From positions 14,053,438 through 14,117,437 of the forward strand of contig NC_065415.1 in NCBI RefSeq assembly GCF_024362695.1: 64,000 nt of DNA. The letters run 5' to 3'. Source of the DNA: Pectinophora gossypiella. Its lineage: Eukaryota; Arthropoda; Insecta; Lepidoptera; Gelechiidae. The notes beneath the pieces are model-generated. The model worked only from the letters and a program-made list of their open reading frames with translations, ran no database searches and was not told the origin of the DNA. Both the position numbers and the translations under genes were made by a program. Positions 10,386 through 22,394 of this stretch are shown here, piece after piece (position 1 is the first letter of the stretch; each line of letters starts with the position of its first letter).

Positions 10386-10620
10386 ACAAATAAAATGTAT
10401 GGATAAAGATTAAAGGAGCGAGCTTAAAACGGTACTGATCTATAAAGCTCTTTACATTGTATATTTTAGTGTGTACCTACTCAATTACGTCAGCAATTGC
10501 TATGTATTTGTGCTGTCCATACTAATGGTGCGTGTCAACCACAGACCATGATATAACTAGACTTCGCGTAAGCTGGAACTTTCCAGGTCACGCTCCCCAA
10601 AAAAAAACATGGATGGCGCT

Positions 10621-10768
10621 GTACGGTCACGAGCATTAATATATATACACTTTGGTACCATGTCACATTAACTTTTTTGACAAATGAAACTGTAAGTCTC
10701 ACTAAATATCTAATATGTTAGTGCGACAGAGTCCTAAAGTGGGTACATTATATTGCTCATGACTGTAC
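10621..10768 (-). mobile_element. family A MITE copy 2
   Basis: Starts GTACGGTCACGAGCATTAAT and ends GCTCATGACTGTAC, the reverse orientation of copy 1. Length 148 bp, nearly full length. Confidence 0.8.
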
Positions 10769-10807
10769 ATCTTTGAAGTGATAATTTAAATACTTACCTA
10801 TTTAGAG

Positions 10808-10920
10808 GGGGTGACCCTAGATCTGCGTCTTACCTGTACCAACGCCTGTCAGTGGCTGTGCAACGGGGCAATGCCGCTAGTGTAATGGGTTCGTTTGGAC
10901 CAGGTCAGATTCAGAACACT
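10808..10920 (+). pseudogene. LINE C-terminal remnant
   Basis: The plus strand reads YLYQRLSVAVQRGNAASVMG, resembling the QRGNAA tail found at the end of many lepidopteran LINE proteins. It is short and out of context. Bases 10921-11624 contain a short fragment with CCTAACCTGAAG (11085-11110, also at 14700) and a reversed LINE-tail-like segment near 11390-11440, and nothing else recognisable. Confidence 0.45.
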
Positions 10921-11624
10921 TAAACGCCTAGTTGACGAAGTTACGTACGTTTCTCATCATGAGTTTTGATTTTATATTTATGTTCTAACTAAAATAAATA
11001 ACAATTTTACCTATTTTGTCATTGCTCGCGTACATATTATCATCATCTCCCTAACATTATCCCGTTTTTCTCAGGGTCCGCTTACCTAACCTGAAGTTTG
11101 GTCAGGTTTTTTATACATTATTGCTGCTTGATAATTGGATCAGATTTGTATAGTATTATTCTGCTATTTACTTCTCTTTTTTTAAAACAGAATACTATAT
11201 ACATACATACATAAACTCTCGCCTATTTCCCACCGAGGTAAGCAGACTAAACAGAATAATGTAATAATGGTTAGAAGATATGTTATTTTCTATATATAAG
11301 GGTCATCATTTTATATCTAAAAACACAGATAAAAGATGCATATGTCTGGAATCATGAAATTAGAAGGTTAAACGATGATAGATAGATAGAATAGATAAAA
11401 TACTTTATTGAGCACAATGGACACAAAGTACAGAGACGATGAATGATGAATGATGATGAGGAATGATGTTAGACAGCGCCATCTATATTCTTGCTAGGGA
11501 ACATGGCCAGCAGGACTAAATAAATTAAACAGTTTAAAAAAAAATGTCGAAATCGATAAACGTACCACATGATTTTGTTAGTATTTTGGCAGAAAAAAAT
11601 GACTTATTTAGGTTTACATATCAT

Positions 11625-11957
11625 CATCATCATCAACAGGCTATATACGTCCCACTGCTGGGCACAGGCCTCCCCTCAATCAACCGGAGGGGGTATGGAG
11701 CATACTCCACCACGCTGCTCCAATGCGGGTTGGTGGAGGTGTTTTTACGGCTAATAGCCGGGACCAACGGCTTAACGTGCCCTCCGAAGCACGGAATCAT
11801 CTTACTTTTTCGGACAATCAGGTGATTCAAGCCTGAAAAGTCCTTACCAAACAAAGGACAGTCTCACAAAGTGATTTCGACAATGTCCCCATCGGGAATC
11901 GAACCCGGACCTCCAGATCGTGAGCCTAACGCTCTAACCACTAGACCACGGAGGCTG
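11625..11957 (-). mobile_element. full-length tRNA-headed SINE, GAT tail
   Basis: On the minus strand the head (11957 downward) has TGGTCTAGTGGTTAGAG and GGTTCGATTCCC. The body includes GTGCTTCGGAGGGCACGTTA and GGAGCAGCGTGGTGGAGTA, and the tail is a GATGATGATGAT run at 11625-11637. It seeds the first of three tandem units that follow. Confidence 0.7.
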
Positions 11958-14590
11958 TCAGGGTTTACATATAAAACGACATAATTATACCGTCAGAATC
12001 TTAAAAAATCTTAAGAAATTTTTATCGTGATGCGCCTTTAGCCCTCAGACCTGGCCAACATGTCGCGTAGTCGCGTCGCGTCGGTTTGCGATTTCATATG
12101 AGAATCGCCTAAACTTAACTAGTCTATTTAGCTCTCTGGTTTATGGGTTGCATAGTGACATGCTGTCGCTGACGCCCCGTTTCGATGAGCTCACTATTTA
12201 TACTTGCCACCAGTCTGGGTTTGCTTGCGTTATTTACGATGGAATTTTATCGACTGCTGCTATGTTACTTATGTTAGCTTCTGAATTTCCCTGTCCGGAG
12301 TAGTTAATGCCATCTGCGGCAAATCTACAATAAATCACGGCAAAAAGAAACCTGAATTTCCTGCTGAACAAAAACATTATTCACACTCGTAGTGTGGTCT
12401 ATCTTAGTGAGCAAAACCAAATGAAGTCTTACAGGATACATATTATTATCTAGGTGCTTTTTCGGGCGCACACTTTAACCTAATTTTAGTTTGTCAACTC
12501 TTAAAATTAGCGCCGTCCTTCACTAACAATACGTTGAAGAAAGAGATGGAGCTAGTTTTAGTCCTGTCAAATTAAGTTGTTGCCTGCCTGAATCAACACC
12601 ATTCATCATCCCCCTGGCATTGAAAAAAATAAAAAAAAATAATTATACGTAATATCATAAACTGCCTATATACGTCCCACTTGCTGGGCACAGGCCTCCC
12701 CTCAATCAACCGGAGGGGGTATGGAGCATACTCCACCACGCTGCTCCAATGCGGGTTGGTGGAGGTGTTTTTACGGCTAATAGCCGGGACCAACGGCTTA
12801 ACGTGCCCTCCGAAGCACGGAATCATCTTACTTTTTCGGACAATCAGGTGATTCAAGCCTGAAAAGTCCTTACCAAACAAAGGACAGTCTCACAAAGTGA
12901 TTTCGACAATGTCCCCATCGGGAATCGAACCCGGACCTCCAGATCGTGAGCCTAACGCTCTAACCACTAGACCACGGAGGCTGTCAGGGTTTACATATAA
13001 AACGACATAATTATACCGTCAGAATCTTAAAAAATCTTAAGAAATTTTTATCGTGATGCGCCTTTAGCCCTCAGACCTGGCCAACATGTCGCGTAGTCGC
13101 GTCGCGTCGGTTTGCGATTTCATATGAGAATCGCCTAAACTTAACTAGTCTATTTAGCTCTCTGGTTTATGGGTTGCATAGTGACATGCTGTCGCTGACG
13201 CCCCGTTTCGATGAGCTCACTATTTATACTTGCCACCAGTCTGGGTTTGCTTGCGTTATTTACGATGGAATTTTATCGACTGCTGCTATGTTACTTATGT
13301 TAGCTTCTGAATTTCCCTGTCCGGAGTAGTTAATGCCATCTGCGGCAAATCTACAATAAATCACGGCAAAAAGAAACCTGAATTTCCTGCTGAACAAAAA
13401 CATTATTCACACTCGTAGTGTGGTCTATCTTAGTGAGCAAAACCAAATGAAGTCTTACAGGATACATATTATTATCTAGGTGCTTTTTCGGGCGCACACT
13501 TTAACCTAATTTTAGTTTGTCAACTCTTAAAATTAGCGCCGTCCTTCACTAACAATACGTTGAAGAAAGAGATGGAGCTAGTTTTAGTCCTGTCAAATTA
13601 AGTTGTTGCCTGCCTGAATCAACACCATTCATCATCCCCCTGGCATTGAAAAAAATAAAAAAAAATAATTATACGTAATATCATAAACTGCCTATATACG
13701 TCCCACTTGCTGGGCACAGGCCTCCCCTCAATCAACCGGAGGGGGTATGGAGCATACTCCACCACGCTGCTCCAATGCGGGTTGGTGGAGGTGTTTTTAC
13801 GGCTAATAGCCGGGACCAACGGCTTAACGTGCCCTCCGAAGCACGGAATCATCTTACTTTTTCGGACAATCAGGTGATTCAAGCCTGAAAAGTCCTTACC
13901 AAACAAAGGACAGTCTCACAAAGTGATTTCGACAATGTCCCCATCGGGAATCGAACCCGGACCTCCAGATCGTGAGCCTAACGCTCTAACCACTAGACCA
14001 CGGAGGCTGTCAGGGTTTACATATAAAACGACATAATTATACCGTCAGAATCTTAAAAAATCTTAAGAATTTTTTATCGTGATGCGCCTTTTAGCCCTCA
14101 TTAGTCCTTGCCAACATGTCGCGTAGTCGCGTCGCGTCGGTTTGCGATTTCATATGAGAATCGCCTAAACGTAACTAGTCTATTCAACTCTCTGGTTTGT
14201 GGGTTGCATAGTGACATGCTGTCGCTGACGCCCCGTTTCGATGAGCTCACTATTTATACTTGCCACCAGTCTGGGTTTGCTTGCGTTATTTACGATGGAA
14301 TTTTATCGACTGCTGCTATGTTACTTATGTTAGCCTCTGAATTTCCCTGTCCGGAGAAGTATTTAAAGCCATCTGCGGCAAATCTACAATAAATCACGGC
14401 AAAAAGAAACCTGAATTTCCTGCTGAACAAAAACATTATTCACACTCGTAGTGTGGTCTATCTTAGTGATGATCAAGAAAGAGATGGAGCTAGTTTTAGT
14501 CCTGTCAAATTAAGTTGTTGCCCGAATCGACACCATTCATCATCCCCCTAGCATTAAAAAAATAAAAATAAAAAAAATATAATTATAATA
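11640..14590. repeat. three tandem units of about 1026 bp
   Basis: Units lie at about 11640-12664, 12665-13690 and 13691-14590. The same landmarks recur at an exact 1026-bp step. Each unit holds the reversed SINE head, a segment rich in CGCGTAGTCGCGTCGCGTC, and the motif TAATGCCATCTGCGGCAAAT. Units 1 and 2 look almost identical apart from one extra T near the start. Unit 3 carries several substitutions and lacks about 90 bp that unit 2 has at about 13429-13558. Open frames inside the units are repeat-derived and not host genes. Bases 14591-15149 are AT-rich with a short fragment (about 14680-14800) of the CCTAACCTGAAG repeat. Confidence 0.85.
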
Positions 14591-15149
14591 ATGAAATTAA
14601 AAAATATATATATATTTAATTAATATAATTAAATTTTAATCAGTATTATTATTATTGCATTAGCATTTTGTTATCCTGTTTTCTACAGGGTCAGCTTACC
14701 TAACCTGAAGATTAGACAGGTCCGGTTTTTAACAGAAGCGACTGTCTGTCTAGGTCACATTCCTCCGAAAATGCATTTCTCGGGAATGTAGGTTTCCTCA
14801 CGATATTTTCCATCACCGCAGAACACTTACGTTATTTGTAAATAGTGACTTGTAAATAGAGTGAAGTAAGCGTCCTTTTATAAAAAACAATTTATATTCA
14901 ATTTTTTTGTAAGAGTCGAGTGATCATCTCAGAATACGGGGGTTAAGCTCGTTCACCTGTCCATAGAGCAAATAATTAGATAAAATTGAGTAGAAATTTA
15001 AAAATACCCACTATTATGTTAACGGCTACTGACTTAACAATAGACTGCTCTTTATTAACTGTTTTTATTCTTTGCGGCTCTGTGGTTTTAACTACAATAA
15101 GGCACCGTTAAGCATTGTATTGTGCTGATCTATAATTTTATAGTAGTTG

Positions 15150-15575
15150 CTATTCTATTAGCTTTTTGTTCGGTAAATAGTTTTATCACCCATGCAGTGA
15201 AATGCATTTTCGGAGGTATGTGACCTAACCTGTATTGAGCTGGTTTTCTCTTCGCGAGTTGGAAGGTCGGACAGGCAATCGCTTCTTTCTTTTCGTTTAT
15301 TTCGTGCTTCAGAAGGCACGTTAAGTTGGTTCCGTACTAGCCCTAACGCCTCTACCAACCCGCACTAAAGCAGCGTGGTGGAGTAGCCTCCATTCCGATT
15401 GATTGAGGGGAGGTATGTTCCCAGAAGTGTGATACGTATATAGGCAGCTTATATTATGTTATGTTATGCTTATATTGTATTGTTGGAAGTGAAGGAATTG
15501 AGGATGGTCTTTGATAGACAAGAATGGAGAATGCTACCAAGAGCGTGGCTCTTAAATGTCTGATGATGATATTAT
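15150..15575 (+). repeat. composite SINE and LINE-tail fragments
   Basis: Bases 15200-15470 contain SINE pieces (GGTTTTCTCTTCGCGAGTTG, GCTTCAGAAGGCACGTTAAG, GCAGCGTGGTGGAGTA). Bases 15486-15572 contain a LINE tail (ATGCTACCAAGAGCGTGGCT then TTAAATGTCTGATGATGATA), also found at 22490-22568 and 23495-23525. Confidence 0.55.
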
Positions 15576-15590
15576 TATGAACGGCCTCCG

Positions 15591-15893
15591 TGGTCCAGTG
15601 GTTTGAGCATTGGGCTCACGATCCGGAGACCCCGGGTTCGAATCCCGGTGGGGAGATAACACAAAAATCACTTGGCGATCCCTAGTTTATTACAGGCTGA
15701 TCACCTGATTGTCCGAAAAAGGATGATCCGTGGAAGGCACGTTAAGCCGTTGGTCCCTGTTACTACTTACTGATGTATGTTAGTTGTCGTTACATTAGCC
15801 ATGTCAGGAGCCATTGGCGGCTCAATAGTTACCCTGACACCAGGGTTGATAGGGTTGGTAATCCACCTCACAACCCACACGATAGAAGAAGAA
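15591..15893 (+). mobile_element. tRNA-headed SINE, uninterrupted copy
   Basis: Head with TGGTCCAGTGGTTTGAG and GGGTTCGAATCCCGG, then body GGCTGATCACCTGATTGTCC, GTTACATTAGCCATGTCAGG, CCCTGACACCAGGGTTGAT, and tail GATAGAAGAAGAA. At about 300 bp this copy shows the normal spacing between head and body and serves as reference for the copies at 1451, 5935, 21962 and 43915. Confidence 0.8.
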
Positions 15894-16144
15894 TTTATAT
15901 TATGTTATATTTTAGGTCTATGTATATGTATATATGTATAGTTTATCCTGAGTACTCCTGTCACTAGGTCAGGGAGTTCAATTCCACAGTAATTGTTACA
16001 ATTGCGAGCGTCCCGCCTGCTTCCTATTTAAATTGCTGCTAATTCGTTGTGATACTCGGATGATACGGTGATACTGAATGAATAGGAACTAAGCTGTAGT
16101 AAGAGACGACCTAAAATGCTGCATAGAAGATCTTCATAAAAACT

Positions 16145-16495
16145 TTTATCCGCTTAAGCATTTAGGAAATGATATACCAAAAAATAGGTAGGGTGTTAGG
16201 TTGGCTTGGACACGTAGAGCGGATGAAGAATAATAGAATTGCAAAAGCGGTATATAAAGCGAAAGTTGATGGTAGGGCTGGCAGAGGAAGACCGAGAAGG
16301 ACTTACGATGACCAATTGGAGATGTCCTTAGAAAAGGTTTAATACGATCTACTCTGAACCGGTGTGCGTGAATGAAGCGATTGATGAATGTGGAGGAAGC
16401 AAGAGAAGTGTGTCAGGGTCGAAGCAAATGGAATTCTATAGTCTCTGCTTACCCCGGTGGGAAATAGGCGTGAGTTTATGTATGTATGTATACCA
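16145..16495 (+). pseudogene. LINE C-terminal and 3' UTR fragment
   Basis: The plus strand reads VLGWLGHVERMKNNRIAKAV and then DGRAGRGRPRRTYDDQ, the RLxWLGHVxRM...GRRGRGRPRKTW signature of LINE reverse transcriptase C-termini. A 3' UTR ending in TATGTATGTATGTA follows. A second copy lies at 21025-21355, and the 3' UTR alone recurs near 30955, 32560 (reversed) and 60160 (reversed). Bases 15894-16144 and 16496-17100 hold nothing else recognisable. Confidence 0.65.
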
Positions 16496-17100
16496 AAAAT
16501 AATATAAGTACCAAAAATCTTCTTAGTGGTTCCTAACGTCATTTTTTTTCTTAAAGAACCTTTGTGCAAAGTGTCAAGACATGACCTAAACCGCTGGGTC
16601 TAAAGTCTATTTTTGTTATATCATTTGCTAAATGCTTAAGAGGATGAAAGTTTTTATGAAGATCTTTTATTTTCTACATATTTCTTCGCCTTATGGTTGT
16701 CTGGAAAAAATCGCTTTAAGCGATAAGGCCGTCATTTTCCATGTACCTAGTCAAGTCTCTTTTTTACATCCTAACAGAAAGTAAGAAAGATTTAATTTAC
16801 TATGTCCCAGATATCCTGAGACTCTACGTATCTCTTTCTAGAAAATGTTTAACATTTTCAACTGAACCAACATAGTGACTAAGCCAAGCCCAAAATAACT
16901 GAACCGTAGGATTAATGAGATTATCTCATAACAACCATAACTAATCTGGGTTATCTATTACTTACTCTTGGCTATTACCGGCTTAGTATAGTCATATAAT
17001 AAGGAATAATACTACGTATGGAACGACAACTCTTTGCCCCCCACCAGCGTCTGAGCTTGGTTTACCTCACTCTCCCCCTACGATAACTACTCATAATAAT

Positions 17101-17411
17101 GGTCTGAATCATCCCCCTCAGTATTCATTACAGTGTCACTAAGACCCATACCTACTTGTATGGCTACCTGTATGTACTGGCACGGGGTGTAAGTGACATC
17201 GTAACGAATACTGAGGGGGCTGATTTAGCTCATTATTCTGAGTTAATATCAAGTGGAATTTTCGATCGCAAAAATATAGAATTGAAAATAATTATATGTT
17301 TTTTAAAAAAAGACATGAGTTTTGCGACGGAAAATTTCACTTGATTTTAACTCAGAATCATGGTCTGAATCATCCCCCTCAGTATTCGTTACGATGTCAC
17401 TAATACCCTGT
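17101..17411. mobile_element. family C MITE, partial dimer
   Basis: A right end (TCAGTATTCATTACAGTGTC, 17120-17150) is followed by a bridge (ACTTGTATGGCTACCTGTAT) and then a full unit 17183-17411 with inverted halves (GTAAGTGACATCGTAACGAA on the left, TTCGTTACGATGTCACTAAT on the right). The same dimer-plus-bridge arrangement occurs at 61226-61684. Confidence 0.7.
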
Positions 17412-17420
17412 ATGTATGTG

Positions 17421-17555
17421 TGTTGCCTGGAAGAGATTGCTACTTAGCAATAAGGCCGCCTATTGTACTAATTCTATTTCTCTTTTGTTTTGTATTTTGT
17501 TTTTTCCTGTTTGTGCAATAAAGTATTTGTTATGTTATGTTATGTTATGTTACTT
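17421..17555 (+). repeat. LINE 3' tail with ATGTT microsatellite
   Basis: Reads TTGCCTGGAAGAGATTGCTA, then GCAATAAGGCCGCC, and ends GTGCAATAAAGTATTTG followed by (TTATG)n. It matches the tail inside the MITE at 850-945. Bases 17556-18229 include a segment (17560-17660, GGGAACCGCCAGCCATAGTG) that looks repeat-like but has no second copy here. Confidence 0.55.
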
Positions 17556-18229
17556 GGTCGGGCCCAGTTTAGAGTTACTCCCAATCAGCTTGGGTCGGGA
17601 ACCGCCAGCCATAGTGATCATAACACTAAAGCGAATGGGTCCAGTGAACTCACCACTGATACTATCTACCAATCAATTTTTAATGGGCCGTGCGATTGGA
17701 GTATCATAGTATCATTTTAGTATTGTAGGGTTTCCATATGGAGCGTGAATGGGGACATACACGTTGTCAGGATGGTCGAGTGTAGGGTTTTCTAACAATT
17801 TTCACAAGTTGATCTTTCGTTCATTCGCTTGTTCCGGTAAAACTATAAAAATTAAATGGCAACACTGATAGTCAGCAAGTCATTATAAAGGGTTGCACTA
17901 GGCCAAGCGGGGAAGTTCGCTTTAACCTTTCGACTACAAAACACTAGTCTTAGTGGAAACTCTGTCAAATCGTGCCAAGAAGGAAAAATAAACAACTTGA
18001 TACTCTTTGGGAAGTCTGTTTTATTATAGTATCGTGCATACAACATGCATATATTCACTTACGATAGCAATATATTACTATGCACTCTATTGTTGTACCG
18101 GAATTAAACACAAACTCGGGTGTAGACGCTTTATCATGTTTATTGATCGACTTCTAACTATTACCATAAAATAAGGAATAATCACTACATAGTAGAAAAC
18201 AAAGTCGCTTTTTCTGTCCCTATGTACGC

Positions 18230-18435
18230 TTAAATCTCTAAAACTACGCAACGGATTTTGATGCAGTCTTTTTTAATATACATATAGAGTGATTCAAGAG
18301 GAAGGTTTATATGTATAATAACATCCATGAAATAGTGGAGAAATACTGTTATTTTTGAGGTTTTTAATGTGATGTCGTAAATAATTTTCATTTTTTTCCT
18401 GAGCATTGCACCCCAGCGAAGGTGAGGCGGGTCGC
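18230..18435 (+). repeat. dispersed repeat ending in CGCTAGT (possible Helitron relative)
   Basis: Contains CTACGCAACGGATTTTGATG and AGTGATTCAAGAGGAAGGTT, a sequence type common in lepidopteran introns. It ends GCGGGTCGCTAGT just after an AGCGA/TCGCT inverted pair, which resembles a Helitron 3' hairpin plus CTAG end. Only one copy is in the window, so the class is uncertain. Confidence 0.35.
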
Positions 18436-18659
18436 TAGTATTACAATACTTTTAAATACAAAAAGGGGTAAGTTAGATAGGAAAACGACTTTGTGCTAGG
18501 CACGGCGCCATCGGCATGCCCTGTCATCCGACATTTTTTTTAACTTTTCGAATAACGTGCCAGACAATTCAGTTGACCTGAATCACTCGAAGCAACTGAT
18601 TAGACCTTTTTTCAAAAAAAACATCATAGGTCCTTACTCTTACTAGGGGGCGGTTAAGA

Positions 18660-18916
18660 ATCTAAATAAGGGCCCTCACGGGGCATTGCAAACTCAACAA
18701 GTACATAGATTGGAGCTGACCGAGTCCCCTTTATGCAGATTCCGTTTAAAGGAAGATGCGACGCCATTACACCTGCTGTGCAGCTGTGAGGTTCTCATAC
18801 ACAGTAGAAGCCGTACCCTGGGGGGCCACATAATGGATCCCCAGGAGGTCATGGAGCTTTCTCCCAAAAAGACGCTCGATCTAATCGAACGGATCGGTCT
18901 AGAGGACGAGTTTTAA
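18660..18916 (+). pseudogene. LINE C-terminal fragment with CCHC-like residues
   Basis: The frame reads ESPLCRFRLKEDATPLHLLC and then SRTLGGHIMDPQEVMELSPK, matching the Cx2C(R)...H.LLC...R..TLG tail of RNase H-bearing LINE proteins. The second cysteine of the first pair is Arg, so the motif is degraded. Stop at 18914-18916. Only the last 75 or so residues are present. Confidence 0.6.
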
Positions 18917-19018
18917 ATATATATGTAGGGATTTGACCACAATAGATCTGACTAGGTCGCAGTGGCCATTCGGACTGCATTAGTTCGAGGCCGAGCCCTC
19001 TTGACTCACAAATAATAA

Positions 19019-19217
19019 TATTGTGATGTGTATTTAATATATATTTTTTAAATAATTTAATTGTTCTTTTGGTCTTAATTTTTTTTATCAAAAAGGGTTG
19101 CGTTTTACCATCTATTCTTATGGTAAGTGAGATGTGACCTACCCAACGTGGTGTTACACGCTTACCTAGTAAATGCCTATTCACCCTAGTTTGCCTATTA
19201 ATTTTTTGATGATGCAC
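19019..19217 (-). pseudogene. LINE 3' fragment (RVNRHLLGKR tail)
   Basis: On the minus strand it reads TRVNRHLLGKRVTPRWVGHI and then a short 3' sequence. The same RVNRHLLGKR end terminates the dead LINE in the PAK intron near 39900, so the two belong to one LINE group. Confidence 0.5.
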
Positions 19218-19262
19218 GGCAATGAGACGTACGTGTCACATTAAATTTTCTATATATTTTCT

Positions 19263-19400
19263 ATCGAAGCAATTCATCTAAGAAAGCAATATTGCTATTT
19301 GACATTTGGTTGCATTGCGCACTTACTTTTATATGCGCAAATGTCAAATTGCAATATTGCTTTTTTAGATGATTTGCTTCGATGTGGCCATTTTAACCCA
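19263..19400. mobile_element. family B palindromic MITE copy 1
   Basis: The left arm TCGAAGCAATTCATCTAAGA and right arm TAGATGATTTGCTTCGATGT are near-perfect complements, with TGCATTGCGCACTTACTTTT in the loop. Other copies are at 29750, 32220 (half), 46288 and 51418. Bases 19401-20262 hold only a SINE-tail fragment at 19838-19895 (AAGTAGTTAATGTCATCTGC). Confidence 0.75.
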
Positions 19401-20262
19401 CACATTCATTGATGTACTTATAGTACCTATGTAAAAATCTAAACGCCGGTACCTAAACTTTCATTACCTATCTTTCAAAACCATCTTTGCATACAATTCT
19501 TTATTGAATCATTTGTTATTTAAATCATGTATGTTTAAACAAATTACATAAAGCTATGACTGTATGTACGTAAATACAACATGGCGGATATTATCAGCTG
19601 GCGAAGTATTATACCAAACATATTGTAATAATTACAATTATTATTATAAAACACCCACATAGTTACCTACATGGTCATGACCATAATTCCTAATGACTTG
19701 GACAGAGAAACAAGAAAATGGAAGACAACTTGTCGCCAATATCCATACGAATATTATATTTATCATATTATTGAAGTTTCTAATATCATTTTATTCTAAA
19801 CTAAATAGTTTGCGCGAGAGATTCTTCCAAAGAATCCGGCCAAGTAGTTAATGTCATCTGCGGCAAATCTACAATAAGTCACATCAAAAAAAAACTACCA
19901 AAGAGAATCTTCCCCCTGTTACTTCTAAAATAAGAGAATTATAAGACTAAAAAAATATATTTATAAGTATGATATACATAACCATGCAAACTTCCACCGA
20001 AAATTGGTTTGAACGAGATTTATTAAGTAGTTTTTTTAATACGTCATAAATCGTAAACCTTTTACATTAAAACATCGATCAAAGTTACAAGAACTTTTAT
20101 ATTATATTACTTGCTGCTACGGAACCCTTCATTCGCGAGTCCGACTACCACTTGACCGCTTTTTTTATTTTCCTCACAATAACTTAAGGCAGGTCGTCAA
20201 AATACGACATGTTTCTTCACCGAAAACCAGGCATGGTTTATAAATAGCTACAATATAATGTT

Positions 20263-20410
20263 CGCTCACGAGCATTAATATTATATATACACTTTGGTAC
20301 CATGTCACATTAACTTTTTTGACAAATTGAACTGTAAGTCTCACTAAATGTCAAATATGTTAGTGCGACAGAATCCTAAAGTGGGTTCATTATATTGCTC
20401 ATGACTGTTC
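20263..20410 (-). mobile_element. family A MITE copy 3
   Basis: Runs from GCTCACGAGCATTAATATTA to ATTGCTCATGACTGTTC, 148 bp, with the conserved middle TTAACTTTTTTGACAAATTG. Confidence 0.75.
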
Positions 20411-20544
20411 ACACCCCATTTCCAACGTCCTATGATGCACAACACCGCGTCACTGATATTTCTATCATACGATTTCAGTCGCGAAAATATTTTCAACTAC
20501 TCACTGCATCCGTGATTCATTATTTATTTTCGTCTAGGGAACAT

Positions 20545-20701
20545 TTGGCAAGACGGGAAGAGAACAAAATGGACTAAGGCTGTTACGGAATGGTCGCCAA
20601 GGGATGGTAGGCGATATCGAGGCAGACCACCAGGCCGGTGGTCGGATGACATTGCGAGGTACGCCGGAAAGCAATGGATGAGACTTGCACAGGAAAGTTA
20701 A
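20545..20701 (+). pseudogene. RTE-like LINE C-terminal fragment
   Basis: The frame reads KAVTEWSPRDGRRYRGRPPG and continues RWSDDIARYAGKQWMRLAQE to a stop at about 20700. The W(S/T)PR...RGRP..RW.DD....G..W...A pattern marks the end of RTE-type LINE proteins. It is followed by a short 3' end. Confidence 0.6.
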
Positions 20702-21024
20702 GGGGAAATGTTACACCTTTACAATATTATTAATAAAACTTTTTATCCTTATTTATACAACAGTGTCTTTGTTTTGTAATTATTTGAGAAAATTATGTCA
20801 CGATTGACCGAACGGAATGAATTAATCCTTGAATGATTTTATGTTACAGTTATTTGCTAGTTAGTGAACAGCGCCTGAGGGCATGCGCTTTGCAGAATGG
20901 TCGTGTTGACGATTTCAAAACAGGAACGTCACGTTACTTTTTAAGAAAATAAACGTTTTGGCGGGTGTAAGAAGCGTAAACTGAGGTGACGGATGTGGTG
21001 TAAAAGACGATATAGGTAGTAACT

Positions 21025-21355
21025 AAGATTGAGAAGGGAATGTTAAGTTGGTTTGGACACGTAGCGCGGATGAAGGATAATAGGATTACGATAGCGGTAA
21101 GTATAATATGTATAAAGGGATGGTTGATGGTAAGGCTGGCAGAGGAAGACCTAGAAGGACGTATATTGGCCAAATTGGAGATGTCCTTTGAAAAGGTTTA
21201 GTACGATCTACTCTGAACCGGCGTGCGTGTATGAAACGATTGATGAATGTGGAGGAAACAAGAGAAGTGTGACAGGACTGAAGCAAATGGAATTCCATGG
21301 TCTCTGCTTACCCCGATGGGGAATAGGCGTGAGTTTATGTATGTATGTATTTAGT
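21025..21355 (+). pseudogene. LINE C-terminal fragment, second copy
   Basis: Parallel to 16145-16495: MLSWFGHVARMKDNRI, then DGKAGRGRPRRTYIG, and the same 3' UTR ending in TATGTATGTATTTAG. Frame breaks are present. Bases 21356-21961 hold only a short SINE scrap (about 21700, AACTTGCAGCTACTGTTG). Confidence 0.6.
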
Positions 21356-21961
21356 ATATTCTGTTCTGTCATCTTAAAAGTTTGGGAACCCCTGCTCTAC
21401 TGCATTTGACGTTCCTTTATGTATTTAATACCTACATTCCTCCGTCCCTACATCTTTTTTTCTTGTCTTGACTGTAATGCCAATATCAATTGGAAATACA
21501 GTGGGAATATTGTTTTATTCCAAAATATACCTAAACTGTATTTATAAGTATAGCCAATCAACTATTGCGTTCTCATAACAGCCTGTGTTTACCCGGAAGT
21601 CTCGCAGCGTAAAGAAATAATAACATATTGCATGTTTGACTAAAAAGTTTTTTTAACAAACTCAAAATCTCAAAATCTCACCAAGGGGCCCAAAGCCACA
21701 ACTAATCAACGACAACTTGCAGCTACTGTTGTATTCTCATTGACATTCAGAATTTACCTTTGAACAGTTTTAGGTAAGACAGTAATTAAACAGACACTGT
21801 AAAAAAGGTTATTATAAAATTAGTGATAATATTAGAACATACGAATGCATGGGATTAACTGTCTGGAAACCGATATTAGACAGCCAAATTACTAAATTGT
21901 ATAACAGTATATTGTCTTTTTTTTAAACAACTGTGCCGAGGTTTTTCTTGACGCTTCGTTT

Positions 21962-22085
21962 CCCCTTCTTCTTCTATCGTGTGGGTTGGGAGGTGAATTG
22001 CCAACCTCATCAACCCTGGTGTCAGGGTTACTATTGAGCCGCCAAAGGCCCCTGACATGGCTCATGTAACGACTACTTACTTACA
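21962..22085 (-). mobile_element. SINE 3' fragment
   Basis: Starts CTTCTTCTATCGTGTGGGTT and continues CCCTGGTGTCAGGGTTACTA and GACATGGCTCATGTAACGAC, the reversed body and tail of the 15591 SINE; the tRNA head is missing. Confidence 0.65.
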
Positions 22086-22394
22086 TCGGTAAGAAGCAAC
22101 GTATTCTTTTCCCCGGCTATACAGGTTGTGAGAAGCTAATGGATTATGTATTTATGAATATGTATAAAAGTCAATTTTATCACAGTCGTGCTTGTTAAAG
22201 CGTATCTTCATCCATATCCATATAATGTATATATCAAGGTATTTTGTATTTAATTGTTTATTCTATGATGTCGGTTACGGTTGAGTTAGCACCGTTTCTA
22301 TTTTGCAATTTCATCAGGCCATATTCTACTTATCTATCATCTCGATATTTTATGTGGCGGGAACTAGGTTTTTACATGAAGAAATATGACTACA

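Noticed and set aside
11633..13906. Three similar minus-strand open frames of 73-95 codons
   Set aside because: They lie in the repeated SINE body and recur because of the 1026-bp duplication.
11640..14590. CRISPR-like or satellite array
   Set aside because: Only three 1-kb units, no short spaced repeats; a eukaryotic tandem duplication.
18849..19217. 122-codon minus-strand frame as a host gene
   Set aside because: Its start is a LINE 3' fragment (RVNRHLLGKR) and its end runs antisense through another LINE remnant.
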